Below, piece after piece: positions 52,451 to 60,822 of a DNA stretch of 64,000 nucleotides. A program made the position numbers and the translations under genes. Source of the stretch: Actinomycetes bacterium (GTDB lineage Bacteria > Actinomycetota > Acidimicrobiia > Acidimicrobiales > Palsa-688); contig JAKAQB010000008.1 of NCBI GenBank assembly GCA_021811865.1, positions 21,134 to 85,133 of the forward strand, read 5' to 3'. The stretch's first letter is position 1. Every line of letters starts with the position of its first letter. The notes under the pieces were generated by a model. That model was given only the letters and a program-made list of their open reading frames with translations. It had not been told where the DNA came from and searched no databases.

Positions 52451-53270
52451 AGCCGTGACGGCCGGCGTTGCCGGCGCGCCCGGCGTGTGCGCCACTGCCC
52501 TCGAGGCCAGCGGTCTCACCCTGCGGTTCGGGGCGGTGCAGGCGCTCGACGGGGTCAGCTTCGAGGTGGCCGAGGGCGAGCTGTTCGCCATCATCGGCCC
52601 CAACGGCGCCGGCAAGAGCTCGCTGTTCAACCTGCTGTCGCGCACCTACCGGCCATCGAGCGGCCGGATCAGCTACTTCGGCCGGGACCTGCTGGCCCTG
52701 CGCGCCCACCAGCTCGCCGGCGCCGGCATCGTCCGCACCTTCCAGAACGTCGGCCTGTTCAAGCCGCTCACCGTCCTCGACAACGTGATGATCGGCCGGA
52801 CGACCCACACCCGCCGCGGGGTCCTCAGCTCCGGGCTCCGTCTCCCGGTGTCCCGGCGTGAGGAGAGCGACACCCGGGAGCGGGCGATGGGAGCACTGCG
52901 GGCCGTCGGAGCCGCCGAGCTCGCCGGCCGCCCGGCTGGCCTGCTGCCCTACGGGCTCCAGAAGCGGGTCGAGATAGCCCGGGCCCTCGTGATGGAACCT
53001 CGCATGCTGCTGCTCGACGAGCCGGTCGCTGGCATGAGCCAGGCCGAGCGCAACGACCTCGCCGACCTGGTGCGGTCGCTCAACGCCGGAATGGGCCTCA
53101 CCGTGGTGCTCGTCGAACACGACATGGGCGTGGTCATGCGCCTCGCCCAACGCGTGCTGGTCCTCGACTTCGGACGTGTCGTCGCCGTCGGCGCCCCGCA
53201 GGACGTCCAGCACGACGAGGGGGTCATCCGGGCGTACCTGGGCGAGCCGATGCGGGAGGAGCGGCGTTGA
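52437..53270 (+). CDS. livG: Branched-chain amino acid-type ABC transporter, ATP-binding protein LivG
   Basis: 277 residues from GTG at 52437. Walker A AIIGPNGAGKSSLFNLLSR, the LivG-typical Q-loop GIVRTFQNVGLFKPLTVLDN, signature LPYGLQKRVEIARAL, Walker B MLLLDEPVAGM and H-loop VLVEHDMGVV. The signature reads LPYGLQKR instead of the common LSYGDQR, within family variation. The livH TTG start overlaps its stop. Confidence 0.93.
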   Translation: MTLGAAVTAGVAGAPGVCATALEASGLTLRFGAVQALDGVSFEVAEGELFAIIGPNGAGKSSLFNLLSRTYRPSSGRISYFGRDLLALRAHQLAGAGIVRTFQNVGLFKPLTVLDNVMIGRTTHTRRGVLSSGLRLPVSRREESDTRERAMGALRAVGAAELAGRPAGLLPYGLQKRVEIARALVMEPRMLLLDEPVAGMSQAERNDLADLVRSLNAGMGLTVVLVEHDMGVVMRLAQRVLVLDFGRVVAVGAPQDVQHDEGVIRAYLGEPMREERR

Positions 53271-54163
53271 CGACCTTCGTCCAGCTGCTCTTCGCCGGAG
53301 TCGCCCTCGGGGCGGTCTACGCCCTTGTCGCCATCGGCTTCACCGTCATCTTCAAGGCGAGCCGGGTCATCAACTTCGCCCAGGGCCAGATGCTCGCCGC
53401 CGGGGCGTTCTTCACCTCGTGGTTGGCGCTCGGTGCCAACCTCCCCTTCTGGGTGGCGCTCCCGCTCGGCCTCCTGTTCACGGCGTCGATCGGCCTGGCG
53501 TTCCAGTTGGGCGTGATCCGCTTCGCGATCGGCCGGCCCGACTTCACCGTCGTCATGCTCACCCTCGGGCTTGCCGCCGTGCTCGAGGCGGCGATCCCGA
53601 CCGTCTGGGGGTCCTACCCGCGCAGCAACGGCGACCCCTGGGGGTCGAGCGCCGTGCACGCCGGCCAGATCGCCTTTCCCTGGGTCCAGGTCTGGGCGAT
53701 CGTCACCGCCATCCTGGCGCTGGTCGCTTTCTTTGCCTTCAACCGCTACTCCCGCTGGGGGGTTGCGATGCGGGCGGCGGCCTCGGACCAGGAGGCGGCC
53801 GTAGCCGCCGGCATCCCACTGACCCGGGTGTACGCCCTCGCCTGGGTGCTGGCCGGCGTGGTGGCCTGCGTCGCCGGCGTGTTCCTCGCCGGCTACCCGA
53901 ACCAGCTCGACCCGACCATCGGCGACAGCGCGCTCCTCGCCTTCCCCGCCATCATTCTCGGCGGGATCGACTCCACCAGCGGGGCGGTCGTCGGCGGCTT
54001 CGCGATCGGGATCATCCAGGAGCTGGTCGCCGGCTACCAGCCACAGGACGCGGCCTGGCTCGGCCACGACTTCTACATCGCTGCCCCCTACATCGTGATG
54101 ATCGCCGTGCTGCTGGTGCGGCCCTACGGCCTGTTTGGCTCCCGGCCAGCGGAACGCCTGTGA
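53267..54163 (+). CDS. livH: Branched-chain amino acid-type ABC transporter, permease LivH
   Basis: 298-residue permease with about eight membrane helices. Family motifs: LLFAGVALGAVYALVAIGFT, KASRVINFAQGQMLAAGAF, GVAMRAAASDQEAAVAAGIPL (the EAA-like cytoplasmic loop that contacts the ATPase) and GGIDSTSGAVVGGFAIGI. The start is TTG at 53267, overlapping the livG stop, which suggests tight coupling. The livM start overlaps its stop in turn. Confidence 0.92.
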   Translation: MTTFVQLLFAGVALGAVYALVAIGFTVIFKASRVINFAQGQMLAAGAFFTSWLALGANLPFWVALPLGLLFTASIGLAFQLGVIRFAIGRPDFTVVMLTLGLAAVLEAAIPTVWGSYPRSNGDPWGSSAVHAGQIAFPWVQVWAIVTAILALVAFFAFNRYSRWGVAMRAAASDQEAAVAAGIPLTRVYALAWVLAGVVACVAGVFLAGYPNQLDPTIGDSALLAFPAIILGGIDSTSGAVVGGFAIGIIQELVAGYQPQDAAWLGHDFYIAAPYIVMIAVLLVRPYGLFGSRPAERL

Positions 54164-55209
54164 GCGCGCGAGCCGTTCCCACCGTGGCCGTCGCCGCCCT
54201 CGGCATCGTGGTGCCCTTCTGGATCAGCGCCTACTGGCTGACCCAGCTGGTCTTCGTGCTGATCGTCGCCATCGGGGCGCTCGGCCTCGACGTGCTCACC
54301 GGCCGAACGGGCCAGATCTCCCTCGGCCACGCCTTCTTCCTTGCTGTGGGCACCTACACCGCCGGGGTGCTCGGCGGCAGGTACGGCCTCACGGCGGCGA
54401 TCTGGATCCCGGCCGCCGGCATCGTCGCCGGCCTTGTCGGCGCCGCCGTCGGGCCGACCGCCCTGCGGCTGCGGGGCTTGTACCTCGCCATCGTGACCAT
54501 CGGGCTCGTCTTCATCGGCGACTGGCTGTTCCAGAACGTGAGCTACCTGTCGGGAGGCCCGGGGGGCGAGCCCCTGCCCAACCCGATATTCGGGCCGCTC
54601 AACTTCGCTACCGGGTTCGACATCGGAAACGTGAGCATCGACCGCAACGGCTGCTACTACTACCTCTGCCTGCTGCTGCTCGCCGGCGCCATGGCCTTCG
54701 TGTACAACCTCGGCCGGTCGAGGCCGGGCCGGGCGATGGCCGCCGTGCGCGACGGCGAGGTCGTAGCCGCCGTGCTCGGAGTCGACGTGGCGCGCACCAA
54801 GGTCGTGTCGTTCGTAGTCGCTTCATTCCTGGCGGGTGTCGCCGGCGCGCTGTACGGGTCGTACCTGTCGTTCGTCGTGCCCACCCAGTGGGACCTGGCG
54901 GTCTCCGTCGAGTACGTCGTCGTGATCGTCGTCGGCGGCCTCGGAACGGTGTGGGGACCTCTGCTCGGGGCCCTGTTCGTCGTCGGCCTGCCGGCGCTGC
55001 TCACCCAGCTCGGAGGGTCGCTCCCGTTCCTAGCGACCGGGACCAACCTCAACGGTGTGATCAGCCCTGCCAATGCCGCCGAGGCTGCATACGGCGTCGT
55101 GCTCATCGTGTTCCTCATCCTCGAGCCGCGAGGCGTCATCGGCATTTCCCAGCGCATCGGCGCGCTGGCACGACGATCCCGGCGCCGGGGCGAAGCCGTC
55201 GCGGCGTGA
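54160..55209 (+). CDS. livM: Branched-chain amino acid-type ABC transporter, permease LivM
   Basis: 349 residues from GTG at 54160. About nine membrane helices with LivM motifs: DVLTGRTGQISLGHAFFLAVGTY, LRLRGLYLAIVTIGLVF, RSRPGRAMAAVRDGEVVAAVLGVDVARTKVVSF (cytoplasmic EAA-like loop), SYLSFVVPTQWDLAVSVEY and VVGGLGTVWGPLLGA. The C-terminus is basic. livK begins 61 bases downstream. Confidence 0.92.
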   Translation: MSARAVPTVAVAALGIVVPFWISAYWLTQLVFVLIVAIGALGLDVLTGRTGQISLGHAFFLAVGTYTAGVLGGRYGLTAAIWIPAAGIVAGLVGAAVGPTALRLRGLYLAIVTIGLVFIGDWLFQNVSYLSGGPGGEPLPNPIFGPLNFATGFDIGNVSIDRNGCYYYLCLLLLAGAMAFVYNLGRSRPGRAMAAVRDGEVVAAVLGVDVARTKVVSFVVASFLAGVAGALYGSYLSFVVPTQWDLAVSVEYVVVIVVGGLGTVWGPLLGALFVVGLPALLTQLGGSLPFLATGTNLNGVISPANAAEAAYGVVLIVFLILEPRGVIGISQRIGALARRSRRRGEAVAA

Positions 55210-55270
55210 AGTGAGTGGGGGCGTGGACTTTCGTCGGATCACCACAAACAGCAAACAAAGGAAGGCAACC

Positions 55271-56602
55271 ATGCAAGGAAAGCGGCTGCGGCTCGCAGCG
55301 GCAGCGGGGGCGGTTTCCCTTGTCGCCGTCGCCGGATGCGGCACCGGGGGGTCCTCCTCCCATTCAACAGGCAACACCGGTTCGACCAAACCCAGGGCGT
55401 CGAGCGGCACCACGGCCCCGAAGGTGCAGGCCGGGCCCGGCGTCGACGTGGCCACCAAGACCATCACCCTCGGCGTCCTGACGCCCCTGTCCGGGCCGGC
55501 GGCCCTCATCGGCAAGCCGCTCACCGCCGGCCAGCAGACCTATTTCGACGCCCTGAACGCCTCCGGTGGCATCGACGGCTGGAAGATTAAGCTGGACATC
55601 CAGGACAGCAAGTACGACCCGCAAACCCAGGTCGCCGACTACAACCAGATAGTAGGCAACGTGGCATTCATCGCCCAGTCGCTCGGCAGCCCGACAACGG
55701 CGGCGATCGAATCGCAGGCGACTTCGGCAGGGATCCTGCTCGGCACGGCTGCCCAGGACTCGGCCTTCGTCAACCAGAAGGTGAACGCCGTCATCGGCAC
55801 CCCTTATGCCGTCGATGTCGCCAATGCCATGTACTACGTTTCCAAGCACCTCCCCGGCGCCAAGCTCGGCATCGTCTACCAGAACGACGCCTACGGCCAG
55901 GACGGCATCAAGGGGTTCACCGCCGGCGTGGCGGCCTATCACCTGGACAAGGTGGCCAGCGCCTCCTACAACGTCACCGACACGAGCTTCACGTCGCAGG
56001 TGCTCGCTATGAAGGACGCCGGGGCCACAGCGGTGATGGTGACCGCCATCCCGCCCGCCGCCGGCGCCATCATCGGCACCGCGGCCGCCATCGGCTACCA
56101 CCCCCAGTGGATCCTGCAGGGGCCGGCCTGGTCCGAGTACCTGATGACCTCCAACGGGGTGGCCAGCGGCAAGCCCACCCCGATCGAGCAGGCCATGGTC
56201 GGCGTCTGGGTGCTCGGCTACGAGGCGGCGTGGGGCGACACTGCCACCCCCGGGATGGCCACGTTCCTGGCCGACACCAAGACATACGCCCCGCAGCAGA
56301 TCCCCGACGGCTACTACATGTACGGCTACTGCATGGCCCTCATGGAGGCCGACGTCCTGAAGAAGGCCATCACCGCCGGCGACCTGACACGAGCGGGGAT
56401 CCTCGACGCCAAGCTCCACCTGGGCCCGGTCAACTTCGGAGGGCTCATCCCCAACGCCGACTACACGCCGGCGCTCGGGCCGGCGGACCGGGTCACCGAC
56501 ATCTCGGCGGTCGACCTCACCTCCCCGGGCTTCCTGAAGGTCATCCAGCCGTACTTCGAGTCGGGCGCGGCGCGGGCCATGACCTTCGCCGCGGCCGGCT
56601 GA
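55271..56602 (+). CDS. livK: Branched-chain amino acid-type ABC transporter, substrate-binding lipoprotein
   Basis: 443 residues from ATG at 55271, with AAAGGAAGG upstream. A lipoprotein signal (RLRLAAAAGAVSLVAVAGC) and a Ser/Thr-rich linker lead into the Peripla_BP_6 fold: TITLGVLTPLSGPAALIGKPL, YFDALNASGGIDGWKI, SPTTAAIESQATSAGILLGT, AKLGIVYQNDAYGQDGIKGF and AGATAVMVTAIPPAAGAIIG. Family members bind Leu/Ile/Val, other amino acids, aromatic acids or amides; the ligand here is unknown. The nearby urease makes a urea/amide role conceivable but unproven. Confidence 0.92.
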   Translation: MQGKRLRLAAAAGAVSLVAVAGCGTGGSSSHSTGNTGSTKPRASSGTTAPKVQAGPGVDVATKTITLGVLTPLSGPAALIGKPLTAGQQTYFDALNASGGIDGWKIKLDIQDSKYDPQTQVADYNQIVGNVAFIAQSLGSPTTAAIESQATSAGILLGTAAQDSAFVNQKVNAVIGTPYAVDVANAMYYVSKHLPGAKLGIVYQNDAYGQDGIKGFTAGVAAYHLDKVASASYNVTDTSFTSQVLAMKDAGATAVMVTAIPPAAGAIIGTAAAIGYHPQWILQGPAWSEYLMTSNGVASGKPTPIEQAMVGVWVLGYEAAWGDTATPGMATFLADTKTYAPQQIPDGYYMYGYCMALMEADVLKKAITAGDLTRAGILDAKLHLGPVNFGGLIPNADYTPALGPADRVTDISAVDLTSPGFLKVIQPYFESGAARAMTFAAAG

Positions 56603-56626
56603 CCCGCCGGCCCCGGGGCCCTTCAC

Positions 56627-56651
56627 CCCCGGCGGGTGCTTCCCGCCGGGG
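56627..56651 (+). terminator. Terminator after the liv operon
   Basis: CCCCGGCGGG and CCCGCCGGGG form a perfect 10-bp GC stem around TGCTT, 25 bases after the livK stop. Confidence 0.8.
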
Positions 56652-57065
56652 CTGGGGGCGGACCGGTGAGGTGGTGTGCGGCCGGCGGTGGCGCTGCGGG
56701 GGGCCGGGGTGGCGGGGGGGGTCCGGTGAAGCCGGCCGGTGCGGCGGGGCCGCGGCACCGGTGACTGGCCCTTGTCTAAGCGGTCGGGCGTGTCCAGCGG
56801 ACGGACGAGAAATGGTGCGTATCACTCGAAGGGGTCCATAGCACGAGCTTGCCAGCCGGGAACCGCGCGCGCGGAACAGAAGTGCGCGCACGGCGGTACG
56901 TGGGATCCGTCGTGAGTGCGCGCGGTCGCCCTGACTGCGCGCGGTTCGCGGGCCAGCGCGGCGTGGAGGTGTGGACCCTCGAGGTCGTCGAGCGACGGCG
57001 GCTCCACTGCGACCACGGTAACGGCAAAGCCGAGCCGGATGGTCGAGCGGTCGCTCTTTCCTCCC
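56652..57065. other. Convergent intergenic region, GC-rich, no gene seen
   Basis: About 410 bases between livK and ureC. The left third is G-rich on the plus strand; the middle carries several GCGCGC runs (56870-56960). Open frames exist but none has recognisable protein character or a ribosome-binding site. CTTGTAGGGGAGG near the ureC stop could belong to a terminator. Confidence 0.5.
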
Positions 57066-58796
57066 CTACAAGAAGTAGAGCCGGCCGAGCGTGACACGGT
57101 CGAGCGGCTCCGACCACACCGGGTCGCCGTCGAAGCTGACCGCCCCGCTGGACGCGTCGACGTCGACCGTCCCCGTGCGCCGGTTGCGGACCATGTCCGC
57201 CGCGCCGATACCGCGGGTGGCGGACACGGCCACCCGCCGGCGCCGGGTCGGGAGGCGGTCGGCGCCCTCCTCCAGGGCGGCCCGGGCGACGAAGGCGACG
57301 GACACCTCGGAGGGCGCCGCGCCGTGGCCGCCGAACTGCGGTCCGAGCACGAGTGGCTGCGCCGTGTCGACGGCGGCGTTGGGGTCGCCGGTCACCCCCC
57401 ATGCCGGGAAGCCGGCCTTCAGGACCAGCGTCGGCTTCGCAGCGAACCACGCCGGCTCCCACAACACGATGTCGGCCAGCTTGCCCACCTCGAGCGAGCC
57501 GACCTCGCCAGCGAGGCCGTGGGCGACGGCGGGGTTGATGGTCAGCTTGGCGAGGTAGGCGAGGATCCGCTCGTTGTCGTCGGTGCCGCCGCCGCGTTGC
57601 ACCTTCATCTTGGCGGCCAGCGCGAACGTGCGGCGCACCGTCTCGCCGGCCCGGCCCATGCCCTGGGCGTCGGAGGAGGTGATGGGGATCACCCCGATGT
57701 CGTGCAGCACGTCCTCGGCCCCCATCGTCGAGGCCCGGACCCGGTCGCGGGCGAGGGCGGCGTCGGCGGCCAGCTCAGGTCGCAACTGGTGGACGGCGCA
57801 GATCATGTCGAAGTGCTCGGCCACGGCGTCGCGGCCGAACGGCAGCGTCGGGTTCGTCGACGACGTGATGATGTTGGGGCGCCCGGCGAGGCGCAGCACG
57901 TCGGGGCTGTGGCCGCCGCCGCAGCCCTCGATGTGGAAGGCGTGGACCGTCCGGCCGGCGATGACAGCCAGCGTGTCGTCAACGCTGCCCGACTCGTTGA
58001 GCCCGTCGGTGTGGAGGGCGACCTGCACGTCGTGCTCGTCGGCCACGGTGAGGGCGGTGTCGAGGCAGCGGGGATGGGCGCCGAGGTCCTCGTGGACCTT
58101 GAAGCCGCTGGCGCCGCCCTGGGCCAGCGCCTCGAGCAGCGGGTCGGGCCGCGACGAGCCCCCCCGCGCCAGGATGCCGATGTTGACAGGCCAGGCATCG
58201 AAGGCGGCGATGCCCTGCCGCAGGATCCGTGGGGCGTTGATGCCCACCCCCCACACCGGGCCGAGCTCCTGGCCGATCACCGTGGTGACCCCCGACGCCA
58301 GGCAGGCTTCCATCACCCGGGGCGACACCATGTGGACGTGGGTGTCGACGGCGCCGGCCGTGGCGATGAGCCCCTCGCCGCTGACGATCGTCGTGCCGGT
58401 GCCGACGACGACGTCGACGCCGTCGACGGTGTCGGGGTTGCCCGCCCGCCCGATCGCCGTGATCCGACCGGCGGTGATGCCGATGCTCGCCTTGCGCACC
58501 CCGAGCACGGCGTCGACGACGACGGCGTTGGACACCACGACGTCGCAGGTGTGGCTGACGGCGGCGGCCCGCAGGTGCATGCCGTCGCGCGCCGTGCGCC
58601 CGAATCCGACGAGGAACTCGTTGCCCGGCGCCTGGGCGTCGTGCTCGACCCGCAGGACGAGCCCGGTGTCTCCGAGCAGCAGGCGGTCTCCGGCGGTTGG
58701 GCCGTGCAGCGACCGGTAGGCCCCGTCGCCGGGGCCGGCGGGGCCATTGGGATCGGCGCCGTGGCTGGCGCTGTGGTGGGGGCCCCGGATCGTCAC
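57066..58796 (-). CDS. ureC: Urease subunit alpha, divergent type
   Basis: Nickel amidohydrolase subunit that splits urea into ammonia and carbamate. 576 residues. Metal and catalytic residues are kept: DTHVHM (His153, His155), SGFKVHEDLG (Lys233, to be carbamylated; His235), LHTDGLNE (His262), FHIEGCGGGHSPD (His288), the flap His336 and SSDAQGMGR (Asp376). But the flap reads AVHQL in place of the usual VCHHL, losing the mobile Cys, and SSTNPTLPF replaces TNPTRPYT-type sequence. GTG at 58796 overlaps the upstream gene's stop. No ureE, F, G or D is in the window. Confidence 0.9.
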   Translation of the reverse strand: MTIRGPHHSASHGADPNGPAGPGDGAYRSLHGPTAGDRLLLGDTGLVLRVEHDAQAPGNEFLVGFGRTARDGMHLRAAAVSHTCDVVVSNAVVVDAVLGVRKASIGITAGRITAIGRAGNPDTVDGVDVVVGTGTTIVSGEGLIATAGAVDTHVHMVSPRVMEACLASGVTTVIGQELGPVWGVGINAPRILRQGIAAFDAWPVNIGILARGGSSRPDPLLEALAQGGASGFKVHEDLGAHPRCLDTALTVADEHDVQVALHTDGLNESGSVDDTLAVIAGRTVHAFHIEGCGGGHSPDVLRLAGRPNIITSSTNPTLPFGRDAVAEHFDMICAVHQLRPELAADAALARDRVRASTMGAEDVLHDIGVIPITSSDAQGMGRAGETVRRTFALAAKMKVQRGGGTDDNERILAYLAKLTINPAVAHGLAGEVGSLEVGKLADIVLWEPAWFAAKPTLVLKAGFPAWGVTGDPNAAVDTAQPLVLGPQFGGHGAAPSEVSVAFVARAALEEGADRLPTRRRRVAVSATRGIGAADMVRNRRTGTVDVDASSGAVSFDGDPVWSEPLDRVTLGRLYFL

Positions 58797-59518
58797 GGTG
58801 CCCCGTCGGCGGCGTCGAGGTAGCCGCAGGCGCGTGCCCGTCGGAGGGCGTGTTCGGCTGCACCGGGGGCGTCGAGGGGCCCGTCGACCAGGCCGGCGAA
58901 GCCCACGACGATCCGGGCGCCGCCGATGGGCGTCAGCGTCACCGGGACCGGCTCACCTGGCGGGAACCGCACCGACGTGCCGGCGGGGATCCGCAGGCGC
59001 ATCCCGTAGGCGGCGGCGCGGGGGAAGCGCAGCCGGGGGTTCACCTCGAAGAAGTGGTAGTGGCTGGTGACGCTGATGGGCACGGCCGACTCGTTGACGA
59101 CCGTGATGGCCCGGTCCGCCTCCGTCGCCGGCAGCGCCGGCGTGGGGGGTGCCTCCACGAGGCCGCCGGGTCCGGGTTGGCTGCCGGGTCCGGGTTGGCC
59201 GCCGGCGTCGTCGCCCAGCCGGAACGGGTCGCGCACGACAGCGAGGCGCGTGCCGTCGTCGAACACCGCCTCGACGTGGACGTCGGTGACGACGTCAGTC
59301 ACCCCGGCCAGCACGTCGCCGGCCGAGAGGATCCCCCGGCCGGCCTCGATCGCCTCGGCTAGGCGCGCCCCGTCGCGCGCCGCCTCGCACACGGTGTCGG
59401 CGACGAGAGCGGTCGCCTCCGGCACGTTGAGCAGGAGGCCGCGGCGCCGGCGGGCCCGGGCGAGCTCGGCGGCGCTGAACAGCAGCAGCCGGTCCCGCTC
59501 GGATGGGGTCAGCCGCAT
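58793..59518 (-). CDS. ureAB: Urease fused gamma/beta subunit
   Basis: 241 residues from ATG at 59518. The gamma part (residues 1-100) has MRLTPSERDRLLLFSAAELARARRRRGL and LNVPEATALVADTVCEAARDG; a Gly/Pro-rich linker follows, then the beta part with ITVVNESAVPISVTSHYHFFEVNPRL (a hallmark of UreB), AYGMRLRIPAGTSVRFPPGE and RIVVGFAGLVDG. Fusions of gamma and beta occur in a subset of actinobacterial ureases. Its stop overlaps the ureC start, so both subunits are made together. Confidence 0.92.
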   Translation of the reverse strand: MRLTPSERDRLLLFSAAELARARRRRGLLLNVPEATALVADTVCEAARDGARLAEAIEAGRGILSAGDVLAGVTDVVTDVHVEAVFDDGTRLAVVRDPFRLGDDAGGQPGPGSQPGPGGLVEAPPTPALPATEADRAITVVNESAVPISVTSHYHFFEVNPRLRFPRAAAYGMRLRIPAGTSVRFPPGEPVPVTLTPIGGARIVVGFAGLVDGPLDAPGAAEHALRRARACGYLDAADGAP

Positions 59519-59601
59519 GACGAGGCCAGCATGGGTGGACACTACCGTCGCCGGCGATGACGTGACCGGGGCAGGCGAGGGCCGGACGTCCGAGGATCGG
59601 G

Positions 59602-60321
59602 TCAGGCGTGCTCGGCGTCGACGGCGTCGGCGAGAGCGGCCATCGAGGTGAACGTCCAGTCCGGGGTGACCGCGGCGGGGGGCTGTGGGGTGGCGCCCCA
59701 GCCCGGCCTGTCGTGGCGCCGGTTGATCCACGCCGTGGGCAGGCCGGCGGCCTTGGCGGGGGCGTGGTCGTGGAACAGGCTCTGCGCGACGTGCAGGAGC
59801 CTGTCCTCTCCCACCCCGAGCCGCCTCGCCTCGGCGCCGAGCGCCTCGAAGTTGCGGGCGGCCGGCTTGTACGAGCCGATGTCCTCGGCGGTGAGGACGC
59901 CGGCGAAGGTCACGCCCAGCCGCTTGTTGGAGCCGGCGAACGAGGTCCGGTCGACGTTGGACAGGATGATGAGCTCGTAGCGGCGGGCCAACCGCTGGAG
60001 GGCCTCGGCCGAGTCGGGGAACGCCGGCCAGTCTGGAACCGACACCGAGAAGGCCTCGGCGTCCGCCTCGCTCACCTCCACGCCCAACTGGGCGCCCAGC
60101 GCCCCCATCGCCCGGGCCAGGATCCGCGGGTAGCGCTCGGTGGGGTGCTCGGCCTCTGCTCGCGCCTCGTGCGCTGAGTAGGCGGTCAGCAGCTCCTCGT
60201 CGGTCATGGCCAGGCCGCTGGCGTCCGCCCACGGTCGCAGGGCCGCCGAGATGCCGCCCTCCCAGTCGATCAGGGTGCCATAGCAGTCGAAGCTCATGGC
60301 CTCGAAGTCGGTCAGCTCCAC
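59602..60321 (-). CDS. HAD-superfamily hydrolase (2-haloacid dehalogenase type II-like)
   Basis: 239 residues from GTG at 60321, which has AAAGGAG eight bases upstream. Motif I is MSFDCYGTLIDWEGG (nucleophile Asp in FDCYGT), motif II LIILSNVDRTSF, motif III IGSYKPAARNF (Lys), and motif IV LHVAQSLFHDHAPA. The layout resembles type II haloacid dehalogenases and related phosphatases. The frame stays open upstream into a nitronate monooxygenase fragment, so a longer fused protein is possible. Lies 83 bases upstream of ureAB. Confidence 0.88.
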   Translation of the reverse strand: MELTDFEAMSFDCYGTLIDWEGGISAALRPWADASGLAMTDEELLTAYSAHEARAEAEHPTERYPRILARAMGALGAQLGVEVSEADAEAFSVSVPDWPAFPDSAEALQRLARRYELIILSNVDRTSFAGSNKRLGVTFAGVLTAEDIGSYKPAARNFEALGAEARRLGVGEDRLLHVAQSLFHDHAPAKAAGLPTAWINRRHDRPGWGATPQPPAAVTPDWTFTSMAALADAVDAEHA

Positions 60322-60735
60322 GAGTCGCGCTCCTTTGTGGCCTTGCAGATGGAATGGAGGAAGGACGCCTACCTGATGGCCCAGATCGTCGACACCCACA
60401 GCGAGCACGCCGACATCCTGGAACTGGCGGCCCAGGTAGCGCACGGGATCACCGCAGAAGAACGAGACGATCCGCACGCCCTCTTCCAGGCAGGTGTCGA
60501 GTCGCGCGTCCTGCTCCCACTCCAGCACCAGGTTCACCCCGAAGGGTCGGTCGGTGAGGTCCCGGATCTCGCCGATCAGTCGCCGGATCTCAGCGGGCGT
60601 GCGCCACGTCGCCGACAGCATGCCGAGGGTGCCGGCTCCGCTGACGGCGGCGACCAGTCCGGGACTGCTCGCATTCCCGATCGGGACCTGGACGATCGGC
60701 ATCTCGATGCCGACCAGCTGGCACAAGCGTGTCAT
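60322..60735 (-). pseudogene. Truncated nitronate monooxygenase, in frame with the HAD gene
   Basis: From ATG at 60735 the sequence MTRLCQLVGIEMPIVQVPIGN, PGLVAAVSGAGTLGMLSAT and LTDRPFGVNLVLEWEQDARLD is the N-terminal third of a nitronate monooxygenase (FMN-dependent NPD family, normally 310-360 residues). Identity fades after EEGVRIVSFFCGDP; the FMN-phosphate-binding C-terminal half and the catalytic His region are missing. No stop separates it from the HAD hydrolase, so translation could give a 377-residue fusion. I judge it a deletion remnant. Confidence 0.65.
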
Positions 60736-60822
60736 CGCGGTCTGCCCCCTTCGTGACGCCGGAGGCGGCGCAGCGGGTCGGCCCCGTGGGCCTGCGGTGT
60801 CCGGCACCCCGCCCGGCGCCCT

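Noticed and set aside
51671..56602. The importer as a urea transporter (urtABCDE)
   Set aside because: The ATPases, permeases and binding protein show general Liv-type motifs, the order is F-G-H-M-K, and the operon converges with rather than joins the urease genes. A urea ligand remains only a possibility.
60337..60756. Plus-strand frame with protein-like stretch MAQIVDTHSEHADILELAAQ
   Set aside because: Antisense to the nitronate monooxygenase fragment and the HAD start; the opposite strand carries recognisable family motifs.
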